Source: Anastrepha obliqua (Eukaryota > Arthropoda > Insecta > Diptera > Tephritidae). From it: a DNA stretch of 64,000 bases. Under the pieces are notes generated by a model. It saw nothing but the letters and a program-made list of their open reading frames with translations. It had not been told where the DNA came from and searched no databases. The position numbers were made by a program, and so were the translations under genes. Where the stretch lies: positions 58,312,001-58,376,000 of the forward strand of contig NC_072893.1 of NCBI RefSeq assembly GCF_027943255.1, written 5' to 3'. Shown here piece after piece: positions 43,854 through 55,900 of this stretch (the stretch's first letter is position 1; every line of letters starts with the position of its first letter).

Positions 43854-45429
43854 GTAATATTTCGCACAGCTTCAATGGCAAACATTTTTTTGTTTCTTTT
43901 TTTTATTTTTTTTTTCTTTTTATTAATTTTTTTTTGTTTTTTGCTTTTTAATAATTTTTTTTTGGTAAACGAAAAGAACTCGTGGAGATCGCACAAAAAT
44001 TCAAAAATCGATTTCTCTTAGTAAAAAACTCCACAGATGGCGAGATTTGTGCCGAAATAGCTGTCACCCTGGCGTATACCGCAAATACGAAAGTTTGTTT
44101 GGCATTATAAATAAATACAATGAGTGATGTGTGTGGGTTCATTTATAAATGTCAAAGTACGCTTTTCATACATTTGTGTATACTTTATGTAATTTTTTAT
44201 ACATTTGTAAAATTTTTAATAACTGCACTACCAATAAAAATATTATACATAAAACAAGAAAAAATATAGATATTAGCAACCATTAGCAAATTTTTAACAA
44301 AATTATTACAAAACAAGAAAAAAAACTATATAATGAACGCACTAAAGTTTCGCACAAAATACATTTGTATGTATGTGTGTATGTATCTTGCTTTGCAAAA
44401 ATGTGGCAAATAAAACTAGAAGGAAATTGAAATGTTCGCTAATCAAAACACAGCAAACTAAGTAGTAGACCAAAAATGCTGAACTCAAACAACAAACTAG
44501 ATTTTTATTTTTATTTTTTTATTTTTTGTATGGTTACAGTTTTCAAGCCTTACCTCTAAGTTAGTGTTTAAAAATTGTTTGTTCTATGGGTACGATTACG
44601 ATTACGTGAACGATTGATTACGTTTTTACTTTAACGTTTAAGTTGTACGATTTTGTTTTGTTATTGTACATACACTTGTACACTTTCTACACGTGTTTTT
44701 TATACAATTTTTTACTTGGTGGTTGTGACTTAAGTGGACTAAAAGTGGAAGAACCCTAAATTGAAAGAACACATATTTAAATACAAAATACGTTAAAAAT
44801 GTTTGGATTTTAAATATTCAATTTTAATATAAATGTTGCGTAAACAAGCAAACAATATTTCTTTTTCGATAAGCAAAATTAAAGATGATCAACATTTAAA
44901 TTCAAATGTATACATACGTACAATCAACTAATGTGAAGATTTAAGTACAATACATACATATACTATATAATGTTAAGCAGTGTGAATAGATGCAATTTAT
45001 GTGTGTGTGTGTGTGACTGGTAACATTGTTGATTTAAACTGCGCAACAATATGGAGTTATTGTCTTGAGGTGGAATGAAATCAAGTTTGGATGAAAGTTC
45101 TAAAGCCATACAGTAAAATCTTCAAAGCTTTTCGCATTTCCAGGTAATATTCTCGTTTATAGCTCAATTAATTTTTAAATTATGTACCTAGATGCTTTTC
45201 AAAAAAGTAGAAAGCCTGGTTAAAGTACTTCTCTGAGCAAAATGTCTAGTTTAGAGAGTAAAATTTCACGAGGAGTAGGGAGCTAAGTAGACGAAATGGT
45301 TGAAGTACCAGTGTGGCACTGCCCAAATAGCATTAAAGTGCCGTTTTGGTACCATTATGAAACCTCCAACAGGAAGATATCAACAACCAACCGGAGCTAT
45401 TAATGTAATAGGGCAGGTTAATAGAATTT
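43854..45429. other. Intron, unassigned
   Basis: Very AT-rich, with homopolymer T runs at 43890-43970. Nothing recognised. Confidence 0.4.
44999..45016. repeat. GT-dinucleotide microsatellite
   Basis: A pure TGTGTGTGTGTGTG run. Confidence 0.7.
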
Positions 45430-46090
45430 AAGTAGGAGTCGTAGAAAGAAGCACCCATTGACCTTAATCGACTAGCAGCTAAGCTCGGACATTTACAGAG
45501 AAAGTGCTAAAGAGTCCTCTTCTCTGAAAGGTCCCCACAGCTTCTGTATGGTAACCCTAGCTTTTCTTTGATCCAATGACCCGTAAAAACAGCTACGAGT
45601 TGGAAAATTGAATAGCGTGGAATCTTTCAAACTTTCTGCGTCCTGCCCCAATTGTACTGGGGTCAAAGAATTTTCGAAAAAGCTCTCGAAGAAACGGAAC
45701 TCTGCGCTTTTTTGAGAAATATTATAGGTTTTACAATTCCTCTTTAACAACAGTCAGATGAATGCCGATTACCTCTGAGACCAATTCAATCATTCCCTCT
45801 ATGTTCTTAAGCCCTGGAACCCAGTTCAGAGAAATGTTATCTGCGCACTTAAAAGATTTGATCTCCTCTTTACAGGAGTTTACTACTTTGCGTCTGCACC
45901 ATGGCATCGACAGTGCCTTAATCGCAGCTTTATTATCGTCAGCTTGTCATATCTCCCTTGCTCCCACGGTCCCTAAGCATTCTGCACTCCAGCAAAATCG
46001 CAAAGACTTGTGCCTGCAAAACACTAGCAGTATTCCGTAGTTTTAAGGAAATTGATAAATTTGCTGATTTAGGAAAACCTCTGCTTTGAC
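45430..46090 (-). pseudogene. Non-LTR retrotransposon RNase H and C-terminal fragment
   Basis: Minus-strand frames carry remnants of an RNase H DSQAAIKAL block near 45900-45930 and of WVPG-NIEGN near 45790-45830. QKSAEFRFFESF follows near 45680-45720, and SLDQRKARVTIQKLWG with FREEDSLALSL near 45500-45580 as the C-terminal segment. The frame changes repeatedly. Similar architecture is seen at 62900-63560. Confidence 0.5.
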
Positions 46091-47380
46091 TGCCGATTTC
46101 ATCTTGCAACCGTAAGGGAAGGCAGACTGTACCAGCAATACGAAAAGTATTTTTTTTAATATTTCACAGCATTAGCTTTCTCGAAATAAGATCGTTTTGA
46201 CCTATTTGCTGAAAAAGTCCAGAAAAATGCATTTTTTAGGCTGCCCTATGAACCCTATGTTTTAAAAATAATTTCACGCAAAATTTCACAAGGGGTCTTC
46301 TCAGTCGAAATGTGCATAAGAAATACGTAAAAGTCGTAATTGCATTTTTTAGCGCCTTACAAATGGGCCGAACTGGGTACATATTTTAGATAATCGAGGT
46401 ATATATTCAGATAAGTATTTGAACAATTTTTTCCACTTTTTCGAAAGGCGTTCAGGTGCATAATTTAAAAATTATTTAAGCTATAAAAAAAACCTGACCT
46501 GACCAGAGTATTCAAAAAGCTTTGAGGATTTGAGTATTCATTTATTTATTACTTTCATTCTGATTTGGAATTGTTGCGCCCACTCAATGGCTGTTGCACT
46601 GTGTTATAAACTTTGCTGGTTTCAAAGAGGCTTGCAAAATTATTTCTAAAAAATACCTAAATTTCTTTAATTTCGGCAAAAGACATGAATTGCAGAATCT
46701 TGTGAGTCCCAAGAAACCTCTCTAAAATGAATTTATTGTTATTTACATATGCAATCGACTTCAAGAAAAGAGACCTGCGTAGTCGAATGTGCTTGCACTG
46801 TACGATCTTGCCTTAAAGATGCCTCGCCTATTTATGAAGTCTATGATTGTGTCTGCGGGTCTGAAAATGAAAGGACTAACTAACTAACTAAAAACTAACA
46901 GCTTCCTTCATTTCAGCCCATGTACTACAATGTTCGAGTAGGTGGAAGGGCTTATTTATTCTTAGCTGTTCTGAGAAAATAGTCTTGCCAACTTTAACTC
47001 TTGAATACCCATGATATTTAGAAGAAGAAGAATTTTTATCTTTCACTTGGCCAGAATGTGCAAGGTTTTAAAGTTATTACAGGCTTTATACATTACCACG
47101 TTTAGACAAACACTGAAGGTATTTTTTTCTGGTCGATAGAAATATTTGTTGCACCAGTTAACCAAGTAAATATTTCTATTAAGTCCAGATATTCTGTCAG
47201 TTTTGAACTAATTTTGTGGAAATTCTATACCAAAATTCTCGTTTTAATAACATAGGTTAGGTCCAAACACTGGTATAATTTTTTTTTTAAAGGTTATTGG
47301 TCATGTAACAAGTGCTGAGAGTTCTCACCTCTTCATCTCAATAGTGATCAAATATGAGTCGTTTTGTTCAATAATTTTTG
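46091..47380. other. Intron, unassigned
   Basis: AT-rich, no recognised element. Confidence 0.4.
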
Positions 47381-47716
47381 TCAGTTTCGCGCATAGTTTC
47401 GTAATTCCACAATTAAAGCAATCCTAGTCTCTTTTAATAAAAAAAACTTGGCCTGCTTCTTTCCACAAGACAAACTTGATATCAATTTTGTAACGTTGAG
47501 AAAAATGTTTAAATGTTTGTCAAAGTGCTCTACTATATAGCTGATGCTGGTAGTGTCGTCATATAAAACAAAGGAACGATTCCATTCCAGGCGATCCAAA
47601 TACTTTCGATATTGTCGTAAGCTCTCCCGAAAATTGGATAATTTGTTGGTGCGAGCATAATAAAAAGCGAACTGAAAAAAATGTTTGGAACAAATTTTGA
47701 TAAAATCGAGATTCAT
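47381..47716 (-). other. Unassigned open frame, possibly an exon
   Basis: The frame is 111 codons. Within it a TTTTTTTCAG acceptor-like site (about 47678) precedes FAFYYARTNKLSNFRESLRQ, YRKYLDRLEWNRSFVLYDD and TTSISYIVEHFDKHL. The amino-acid mix looks protein-like rather than random translation of AT-rich DNA, but I recognise no family. It could be a nested gene or an old transposon piece. Confidence 0.25.
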
Positions 47717-47917
47717 TCAAAGTTAAAAATTTTTTTACCTAATGTTTTTTTTGGTTCCTTTTACATTTTTTATGAATTTTGTGTTCTCTTAATATTCTAA
47801 GGAGTACATAATAATAAAATAATAAAATAAAATTTTTTAAGAAACATTTTTATCGTCATATTTGAGAAAAAATCTGAATAAAAAAATTTGTAATTTTCGA
47901 GAAAAGTCCATCTTTTA

Positions 47918-48052
47918 TTATTATTCCTCAAAAAGTTTTAACAAAAAAAAACCTTTAAAAAGAAAAATTATTACTGCTCAAACAGTTTTAACAAAAAAAC
48001 AAACACCTTTAAAAAGAAATTTATTACTCCTCAAAAAGTTTTAACAAAAAAA
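47918..48052. repeat. Minisatellite, about 2.6 copies of a 50-53 bp unit
   Basis: TTATTACTCCTCAAAAAGTT and variants start at 47918, 47968 and 48021. Each of the first two is followed by TTAACAAAAAAA and CCTTTAAAAAGAAA. Confidence 0.75.
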
Positions 48053-48527
48053 TAAAATTTTTAATTTATTTAATATAATTTTTTTTTTTATCGTAAAAAT
48101 TGTAACATATTTATGAAAATGTTAAAAGGAGCCGATTATATTTTACTTTAAAAAACTCTATACCAAATTTTCAATTTTGAATGAATTGCAAAGTTATACA
48201 ATTTTTTGCAAATTTACTTCTTATTATACTCGAGCCGACAAATAATCGAATATTCAGAAAATACTTGTATCACTTAACAGGGAATCACTCAATACCCTTC
48301 TTATCCGCGAATTCTGGCTGATACCGTTTGATCGCCTTTTTGAAATATGGTCAGTTGTTGTCTGAAATATTTAGTGTTTGGACCGACGGAGGCATATCAC
48401 GGAGAATGATTCCCTTAAAATCCTACCAAGCACACAACCGTATGCCCTATTTTCGGTGGTCTCTAATCCGGGCTTGGCGATCACTTGAGATGGCTAACCG
48501 CGATCTTGTTCTCGTACTATAAGTGGC

Positions 48528-48938
48528 CTATTTTTCATCATCAATTAGCCTTCGCATCAAAATTAAACGGACTTTTTTAATTCCATTAATTTTATTTATG
48601 AAATTATTCAGACAAGGACTTTGTGAGGCATGGCACACTAAAGCGATAAAATCGATTTCCAAAGTTGGGCGAGCAGCATCTTTCTTTCGCGGGAGACACG
48701 TACGATATACAAATATCACTTTAGGTGATCGGTTGCTGTCGATTTTGCAGGCATTGTCAAATTTTTTGTTTTCAAAATTGCTGCTGATTGTTACGTATAT
48801 ATCTTCACTTCTTTGAATAATCAGCCTCTTCTCATCCGCTGCACAGAACATAAAGATCTTTAGCTGCACTGAAGGAACCACAGATTTGCAATTAATTAAT
48901 AATTTTTTTACCACAGAACCATATCGAGTGGAATGCAA
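48528..48938 (-). other. Unassigned 136-codon open frame
   Basis: An uninterrupted frame containing FCAADEKRLIIQRSEDIYVT, DNACKIDSNRSPKVIFVYRT and PTLEIDFIALVCHASQS. After its stop the same strand stays readable with few stops for another 200 bases (SRLAISSDRQARIR). This suggests old coding DNA, perhaps from a mobile element, but I cannot name the family. Confidence 0.25.
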
Positions 48939-49260
48939 AATCTTGAGTCCAAAAATCCAAATAATTTATTTTCTGCAATGTAATTTTTGAAATATCGGCA
49001 AATAACGATTTTTGGTTAAAGAAAAACTTTCCAATTCAGCAATCAAAATATGGTGTGCACGAAACTTTATATTTATTAAAAACTTTTTTATTAAACCTTT
49101 TCCTTTTTTCTTTTTTACCTTTTTAGTTTTTGTAAAAAATTATTTATATATACCTATTTATTTTTTTAAGCATTATTATACCTTGCGAACGTATATTTTT
49201 TTAATAAAAACTGAATAGATAAAAATACGAACATTATTGATTTATGTTGTAAGAAATATA

Positions 49261-49815
49261 AAGGATCTTTCAAAAGACGGGCCCAGATGTTGTTTTAAAA
49301 TAAAACATGTAAAAATTTAAAATATTTCAGGCTTCTCTATCTTTATTCCAAATACGGCTCTTAACAATTGTATATGAATCATTTGAATGTCCACCCCGAG
49401 CACGTCTACAGGTGACATCCGCCCAACAGTCGGCTCATGAATGCCTAATTGATGTGAACGTCGAGACATCGATGTTGTTGAGTGTTCAGCAACACTTGGC
49501 GCTACATCAACAATATTCTCAACAGAACCTTCAGTTTTTGGTCTACCAGTTTTTTTATGTTCGACAAAACCAGCTTGTTGAAATTTGTTCACCATTTTTT
49601 AAATTTTCCACTCATTAGGACGATTATTTTCACCAAAAAAATCACGAATTTTGCGAATGTTTTTCATAAGAAGTTTCAATAATTTTAACGCGTTGTTCTG
49701 TTGTGTAAAATGATGCATCTGTCTACTTGACAAATATCAAAGATGGTATAATTAAAAATATATAAAAAAGGAATTATTCACTAATGACATCTAGGCGTTC
49801 TTTTGAAGGACCCTT
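49261..49815 (-). mobile_element. Mariner-type element with both ends, internally deleted (555 bp)
   Basis: Inverted ends AAGGATCTTTCAAAAGACG at 49261 and the complement of AAGGGTCCTTCAAAAGAACG ending at 49815 are flanked by TATA-type sequence. ATG at 49718 opens MHHFTQQNN. GENNRPNEWKI, VNKFQQAGFVEHKKTGRPKT and SMSRRSHQLGIHEPTVGRM give the paired helix-turn-helix N-terminus. The whole catalytic domain is gone, replaced by a short IQLLRAVFGIKIEKPEIF segment before the 3' end. The protein style is that of the D,D41D-like group. Confidence 0.75.
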
Positions 49816-51195
49816 TATAAGAAAACGATTTTTTCATTTTTTGCTATTTCTTATACTTAATATATCCAGAAAAAGTTGAAGATATGTATACGCGAAAACC
49901 CTTGAATAGATTTAAAATTTATTAGAATATTAGAATAAAGTAAAAACAAAAATTAAATAAGTAAAATTTAGCAAGTGGCCAGCACAGAATCGATTTTTGT
50001 GGAATCATCAGTAAGTTTCTCTAGTTAAGATGGTAAGAAATTGGAAATATAAAACTACATACTTAGAAAGCCTTTAAACAATTTTTCAATGTGCATCAAT
50101 AGTGCAGTTATTCAACTCACAGTTTGTCTTGCGATCAAATATCCTTGGAAAATTTTAATTCCAAATAAACGATGTCCATTTATTAATAGCACTGGAAATT
50201 TTTGGACACAGCGACAGGCTTTTCATAGGAACTAGATTGTCTGGCTCTAGAGTTTTTTTTTTTTTTGTTTTTTTTTTTTATAAACTAGTATACCTTCTAG
50301 TCCTTCTGGTCCTGTCTTTCTTAAGCAGCAGCTAAAGACCGCAGTTGAAACCATTTTACCTGGCCTGCTTGAGCACTCAGAAAATCAACTTGTCCGCACA
50401 TCGACTACGGTTCGGGCCTAAAATTCTCATATGGTCCCAATAGCTAATTTGAGAGAAAGTAATATAAAGTGCATGGGAAATTTAGCTGTTGCATGTAGCT
50501 CATTAAAGGGCTCTGGGCAGCAATCTCACTACTGTCACTTACGAATTAGCTTCACACGAAAAATTTCCCCGACTTTGAGTTAGAGGTTTTGGCGATAAAA
50601 GTGTATGAATGCGATGAATGGTACAATGGTACGTTAGAATGATACAATAGCAAGCTGGACAATTTTTATTGAATATAATATAACGTAATTTATAAAAATC
50701 GCAAAAATAATACAGTTATATATTAGACAAAACTAAAAAATATGATTATCATAAAATATGTTTAAATACAATTTTTTATTAAATATTTTTAATTGTTAAT
50801 TAATGATTTTTATTAGTAATTTCTGCTTTTTTCCAATCCATTGCACTTGCACGACAATTTTCACATGTCCAAAATCACAAATACAAAATACAAATACAAT
50901 ACAACACCAATACACGAGTATGTGAGTAGAAATTATGTAAATACATATATAAATACAAATACGAATATGATTTGGACAAAAATAAACATTTAGTGATTAC
51001 AGCAAACTCAATACGTTACAACAAAAAATATATTGTAGTAGGCACGAAATTTCGCGAACAGAAATTATTTATGAATTTTTGAACATTTTTTATGCAATTT
51101 TTTCAATAAACTTTTTTTGTTTTTCATGAAATAGGACAAAAATAACAACAAAATATATAAACGATCATAAATATTAAATAGATTGTTTAACTCAC
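49816..51195. other. Intron, unassigned
   Basis: AT-rich, with long T runs near 50250. No gene recognised. Confidence 0.4.
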
Positions 51196-51279
51196 TGGAA
51201 GAGCCTCCGCCAGCGCCCGGTGGCGGATATGAGAACCAAAATTGATGTGCCAGTTTGGTGGGGGTGCCCTGAGGGCTAT
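51196..51279 (-). CDS. Host gene exon upstream of the common part (long isoform)
   Basis: An ATATTGCAG acceptor precedes ATAGCCCTCAGG at 51279, and TTCCA|GTGAG is the donor at 51196. The exon is 84 nt, phase 1 at both ends, so it could be skipped without shifting frame. It encodes SPQGTPTKLAHQFWFSYPPP and a Gly/Ser end. Its phase-1 end fits the phase-1 acceptor of exon 8626-8723 (joined codon AAC). That would imply an intron of about 42.5 kb, with the short-isoform start lying inside it. Codon usage is GC-rich compared with the flanks. The sequence was not matched to a named protein. Confidence 0.6.
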
Positions 51280-51485
51280 CTGCAATATTAAATTCGGAAA
51301 AAGCGAAAATATTATTTGAAAATATCCTTCAAATATTGCATTCAATAGAAAATTAAAAAATATACATTCTATTTTTTGTATTTATTATAAATATCATGAA
51401 CATTTATTAAAAAAAAAAACAATTTTCTATTTGATAAACTCTCGTGCGACAAACTGTGTGCTGACCACAACAGCAAAATACACAC

Positions 51486-51782
51486 TTGCGCACACAAATA
51501 CCATATGCTTGGATGTCAACAGCGGCAATCATAATAAATAACCAACAACAACAACAACACTTGCACCAGCAGCACAACTCAACAGAAGTGTCAGCAGTAA
51601 CTACAAAATTCACACAATCATCATCGACCAAGCCAAGTAGTGCCAACAAATACCTTCTTTTTGTGGTTATTGTTGTTGTTGCTTATGTGTTGCTTTCAGC
51701 CGTCAATTTGGCTGGCTGGCTAGCTCGCACTCGTATACCTACATTTGAACGCTTGCCAAAACTCGGTGATATTAATTTTTAA
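51486..51782 (+). other. Open frame with one predicted membrane helix (doubtful)
   Basis: The frame is 98 codons: a Gln/His-rich part, a Ser/Thr part, then YLLFVVIVVVAYVLLSAVNL, which would be a membrane helix, then a short basic end. The Gln run comes from CAACAACAA repeats common in fly non-coding DNA, and the hydrophobic run comes from GTTGTTGTT. No splice partner or start context supports it. Confidence 0.15.
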
Positions 51783-52728
51783 ATTTCACGACTGTCAAAC
51801 GCGTCAAATTGAGATGGTCTGGTTGTGAGCCCGCCTATATGGGCGTTCCAATTAAAGACGAAGAGGAGTTGCTGTAGGTCTTAAACCACTAAGGGCGACA
51901 AAAATTCATGATGCTATTTTAAATTACAATAGAGTACAAGCAATCACACGGACGATATGAGGAGTGATCTCATCTCGAAGAAGACTGAAAAAGCTATGTA
52001 ACAACATATTTTGATTGCTTAGAATAAAAGTGAATTATTTCAATATTAAATCTATGCCTTTAAGACCTATTTCTCTATTTTCGATTCCCAATGCGAAGAT
52101 CTGAAAACCAAATGCTAGAAGAAGTTATTCTCTAATAGCGATAATTGGCTCGGCTGTCAGCCCTCCGTTCATGCCTGATTTCTGACTTAAATATGAAACA
52201 AGAAGTATATTTAATGAAAGCTTAGGTATTAAATATCTCAAAGTGTCAGAAAATTCATAAGGGCGGTCACTAAATTCAAATATTCATAACTTTCAAAGAT
52301 ACAAATGCAGCGCCATAGCGTGGAAAAGGTTGAGATATCAACTGCAGCCAGAAAAAAGGCGCATATGCTCAATCGAACCTAGCTCCATCCCGAGTTTAAT
52401 AAGGGAACTGGGTCTGGATGAGGTACTGTGAGGAGTAGAGGCCACAAAAGAACATGAAGCCTCAGAATGAATCTTAATCTAAATCTCTAAAGATACAAAT
52501 CAGTGCGGATTGTTTTCTAATCTTGCAATCGAGCGGACATTGTGTATATGAAATCTAATTCTTATCTAAGTATATTTGTAAACAAATTTTGAAGTATGAA
52601 CTAAAAGTTTTCCGCATCTCATTCGCCTGATGCTAAAATATTACTGGAGCCATTAGCCCACAATGGATGCGTTAAAACAGATGCGGAATCATTTTTGATT
52701 ATAAGTTTCCACGTGTCTCAAATGTAGT
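51783..52728. other. Intron, unassigned
   Basis: AT-rich, nothing firm. Confidence 0.4.
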
Positions 52729-52780
52729 TTCTTCTTCTTCTTAATTGGCGAGATAACCGCTTACGCGATTTTGGCCGAGA
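52729..52780 (-). mobile_element. LINE 3' tail only (GRGRP-tail family)
   Basis: CTTCTTCTTCTTAATTGGCG and GCTTACGCGATTTTGGCC are the reverse complement of the end of the element at 33128-34222. The rest is 5'-truncated. Confidence 0.7.
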
Positions 52781-52889
52781 GCAGTTCTGCTGCTCACGGT
52801 TTTTATAGATTACAACGACATTTTACACCACGAATTTTTGGCAGAAGGTCAGAAAGTTAGCACATGGTGGGCCGGCCATCTTCCGTAAC

Positions 52890-53060
52890 TCGCGGATTTT
52901 GCACCATGACGACTGTCGCGCAAATAGAGAGAGAAATATATCCAGAGTTGGATCAAACGCTTATGGGGAGTACTTTGAAGACGATAATATCACTTTTGGA
53001 GAATAAAATTCTAAATACAAGAATTTTCTGAATATATTCCGGGAACTTCTTGATCAAGGG
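52890..53060 (+). pseudogene. Mariner transposase, C-terminal scrap with 3' end
   Basis: ILHHDDC at about 52899-52920 is the second-Asp block. A deletion then leads to NAYGEYFEDDNITFGE just before the stop. CTGAATATATTCCGGGAACT after the gene matches the 3' end of the minus-strand mariner at 55200. Confidence 0.6.
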
Positions 53061-53064
53061 GGTA

Positions 53065-53150
53065 TAACAGCAAAATGATTTTGAGATATGGCAAATTTTA
53101 TTTTGACCTTTACGCGCTCCATTGCTTATCTGTTTGTACACTGTAGTTGC
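53065..53150 (-). mobile_element. MITE family copy D, partial
   Basis: Read on the minus strand, CAACTACAGTGTACAAACAG and GCGCGTAAAGGTCAAAATAA match the interior of copies A-C. Neither inverted end is kept. It abuts the 3' end of a mariner scrap. Confidence 0.55.
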
Positions 53151-55199
53151 CTGAGGGAACCCCTACTGAAATTTTATAGCAAATAATTTTCTATAAAATT
53201 TTAACCATCTAGCGACCTTCAAAGTGCCATTTTATTCAGAGTTTCTAAAAAGGTGCCAAAACGACAATTTCGTGAGAGAGCTAATGAGCTGATATGTTCT
53301 ACAAAATTATTCCTCTTCAGAGTTGGGTATAGTGCACTAAATAATTAATGAAACAAGCGGATTTAGGGAATTGAAAATTTAGGGATAATGAAACCCTAAT
53401 TTTAACTACCACCAAAAAATTAGTGATAGTACAATTTAGTAGTAGCGCAAAATGCCCAACCGAACAACATATAGCTCTCTGATATGTATTTTAACTTTTT
53501 TTTCATTTATTCTAAAAACACTTAGGCAAAATATTGCAAATTTAAAGTGGCCATAGCAAAGAAATTTTAGTAAAAATGCTATATGGGTCTAGGCCTTTCA
53601 TCCTGCTTTGGAATTATCGCACTCCAATAAATGCTGTTTCACAGTGTTATTTAAAGTTTCATGTGGCCCGGTGAGTGCCGGAAATAGTCTCTACCGAATA
53701 GTAATTGCACACAAACCCATTCGGCTACTGCGGTCGAATTAATGGTCGTACGGTTTTTTAATTTTATTTTATTTTTATTTTTTTGATAAAGGTTAACTTT
53801 TTTATTACTATTCTTTACGTGGACCTTAAAGTTTTTGCTACAAATATTATGGATTTTTAGCTGTTATTAAATTTTATAGAAATCATGAGAAACTGGTCGT
53901 ATAACATATTTGGCTAAACCGAGTAGCAACTGTAAAATTTTGATGCAGATTATGAGCCAACGGCGTCAAGTCGAAAAACAGAAGAGTTCTTAGGAAAGTT
54001 AAAAAGGAGTTCTTTACCATCTCTGCGAGAGGTCAGGCTGGTTCTTAAAGCAAAATCTAATGGAGATCTTTACGTGTTATCTGAATAACAAAAGTAGAAT
54101 CTGCGTCATATTGAAGGCTATGAAGATGACTGTGAATTATTATAAGGCACCATATCGGAGGTTCCACGAGAAAGTGTAGCAAAATTGTCCTCCACGCGCT
54201 AATTGGATCCTGGGATAGCACGCGGGCGATGCTGCTAACGACCAAGAAATCGTCATAACGCGAAGATACGATAGATAGATAGATAAGCCTGAAGAAATGT
54301 TTCGATAATAAAACGTATGCTCTGATAAATGGTCTGGTAGGTTTCCTAAAAACTGGGAAATATTTTTATTTTTATTTTTTGTGATAAATAGTTTTTTATA
54401 AATTGAGAAAAATAAATATTGAATGTCGTTGAATGTCGTTATTGAATGTTGGAAATGATAATTGAATATTTGTATTCACTTAAGATAAGTACGTACCATC
54501 TTGGTCCTTCTAGTAACAAAATTAATAATTGGAATCTCACTTAAAAAGTTTTGCAAATCATACGCCACCAGAAATTATCAAACAAGTCTCCTCCCCTTCC
54601 CTAATAATTTTCCGCAACATGTTCGAAAACATTCTCGTTTATATGAATGTATGTATACTTGTTTGTATGCGATTTTAGTTTCATGACCGTTCGACCGCGC
54701 TAAGCAGATGCCCACAATGGGAGGCGAGCTGTTACGGTGCTCAATATGTGATTGTGGGCATATTAGGATTATTTAGTGCACTCTTCTTCACTCCTCGCAC
54801 TGCTTTTCAGAGGAATTTTTGGCTCCGACAGCTTTATTGTCGCCACTATTGCCCACCCGACCTTTTCGAACCAGTAGGCTGCATGCCAAAAACCACTTGC
54901 TTCACATTACTTCTTATAGCGTACGCCCCCTTTGATGTGCCTAGCAGCTGTCAAGCAATTGCTGCTGTTGATTGAGCATTTGTGGATTACTGAAACTTTG
55001 TTGTGTCATAGTGGAAGCTGGTGCGGTATGGGAAGGCACTTATGCTTTGAAATTGGGATAGCAAATGTGTGTTTGTGTGTACTCTAATATGGAAGTATGA
55101 ATATTTACCCTGTAGGAAAATTCACAGGTGCGCTTCTAGTAAATTTAGAATCGTAATTGGTTTATTGGTTAATTTCACTAGGAAATGCCAATTTCCCCG
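53151..55199. other. Intron, unassigned
   Basis: AT-rich, with a GATA tetranucleotide run at 54272-54290. A less AT-rich block at 54690-55000 contains a 75-codon plus-strand frame without recognised motif. Confidence 0.35.
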
Positions 55200-55900
55200 C
55201 CTGCAGCCCACTCTGATTAAAAAGTTCCTGGAATATATTCAGATATTTCAAAATACAAGTTTATTCCACAAAAGTAATATTATCGCCTCCAAAATACCAT
55301 CCACCAACTGCAAAGCATTTATGTTAGCTTTTATTCAGCTCTCGAAACATTTCTGGGACTCTATTTATTTTTCGGTATAACCATCAGAGCCGCCTTTGAT
55401 TTTTCCATTACTTCCTTTCGCCTGTTAAAATGCATTCCCCGTAGTGGTTTTTTGATTCGAACAAACAGGAAAAAATCGCAGGTGAATTCGATGGCTGTTG
55501 GATGGCATTCGTTTCGCTCTTGGTCAGAAATTCATGGATAGAGATGGCACTGTGTATGTTTGTATGTGTATGCTTTATCGTGATGCAAAACCCACAAACT
55601 GTTTTCCCGCAAATCCTTTCTTTTTTGGCGTATTGCTTCACGTAAACGTCTCATAACGCCCTATTAATAGCCCTTATGACTGCCTGATCTTCTGACAAAA
55701 AAAAATCATTCCAGTTCTCTGCCAGTTATCTCATGGTGAACTTACGATTATTGATCAACTTTTCATTTACTTCATTGATATTTTCGATGTCGAGGGCCTG
55801 ACACTAAGTTTATCATGCTTGATGAACTCACGATCTCTTTTGAAGCATTCATGCCACTCGTAAGCAGCTATTTTCTTTAGAGTACCATTACCCAAACAGT
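55200..55900 (-). pseudogene. Mariner transposase, nearly full span but heavily broken
   Basis: Minus-strand order: EWHECFKRDREFIKHD near 55820-55870 (N-terminal domain), a deletion over the first-Asp region, then GVMRRLREAIRQKRKDLREN, LWVLHHDKAYT (second-Asp block, Asn replaced by Lys), CDFFLFVRIKKPLRGMHFNR, and an end with DGILEA/GGDNI and a TGAATATATTCCAGGAACTT terminus near 55215-55235. Frameshifts are frequent. It belongs to the same lineage as the scrap at 52890-53060. Confidence 0.65.

Noticed and set aside
51407..51649. Cysteine-rich minus-strand frame
   Set aside because: Produced by GTTGTTGTT repeats read in another frame; overlaps the doubtful plus-strand frame.
54748..54975. 75-codon plus-strand frame with hydrophobic start
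   Set aside because: Starts only with GTG and has no supporting splice sites or homology that I can see.
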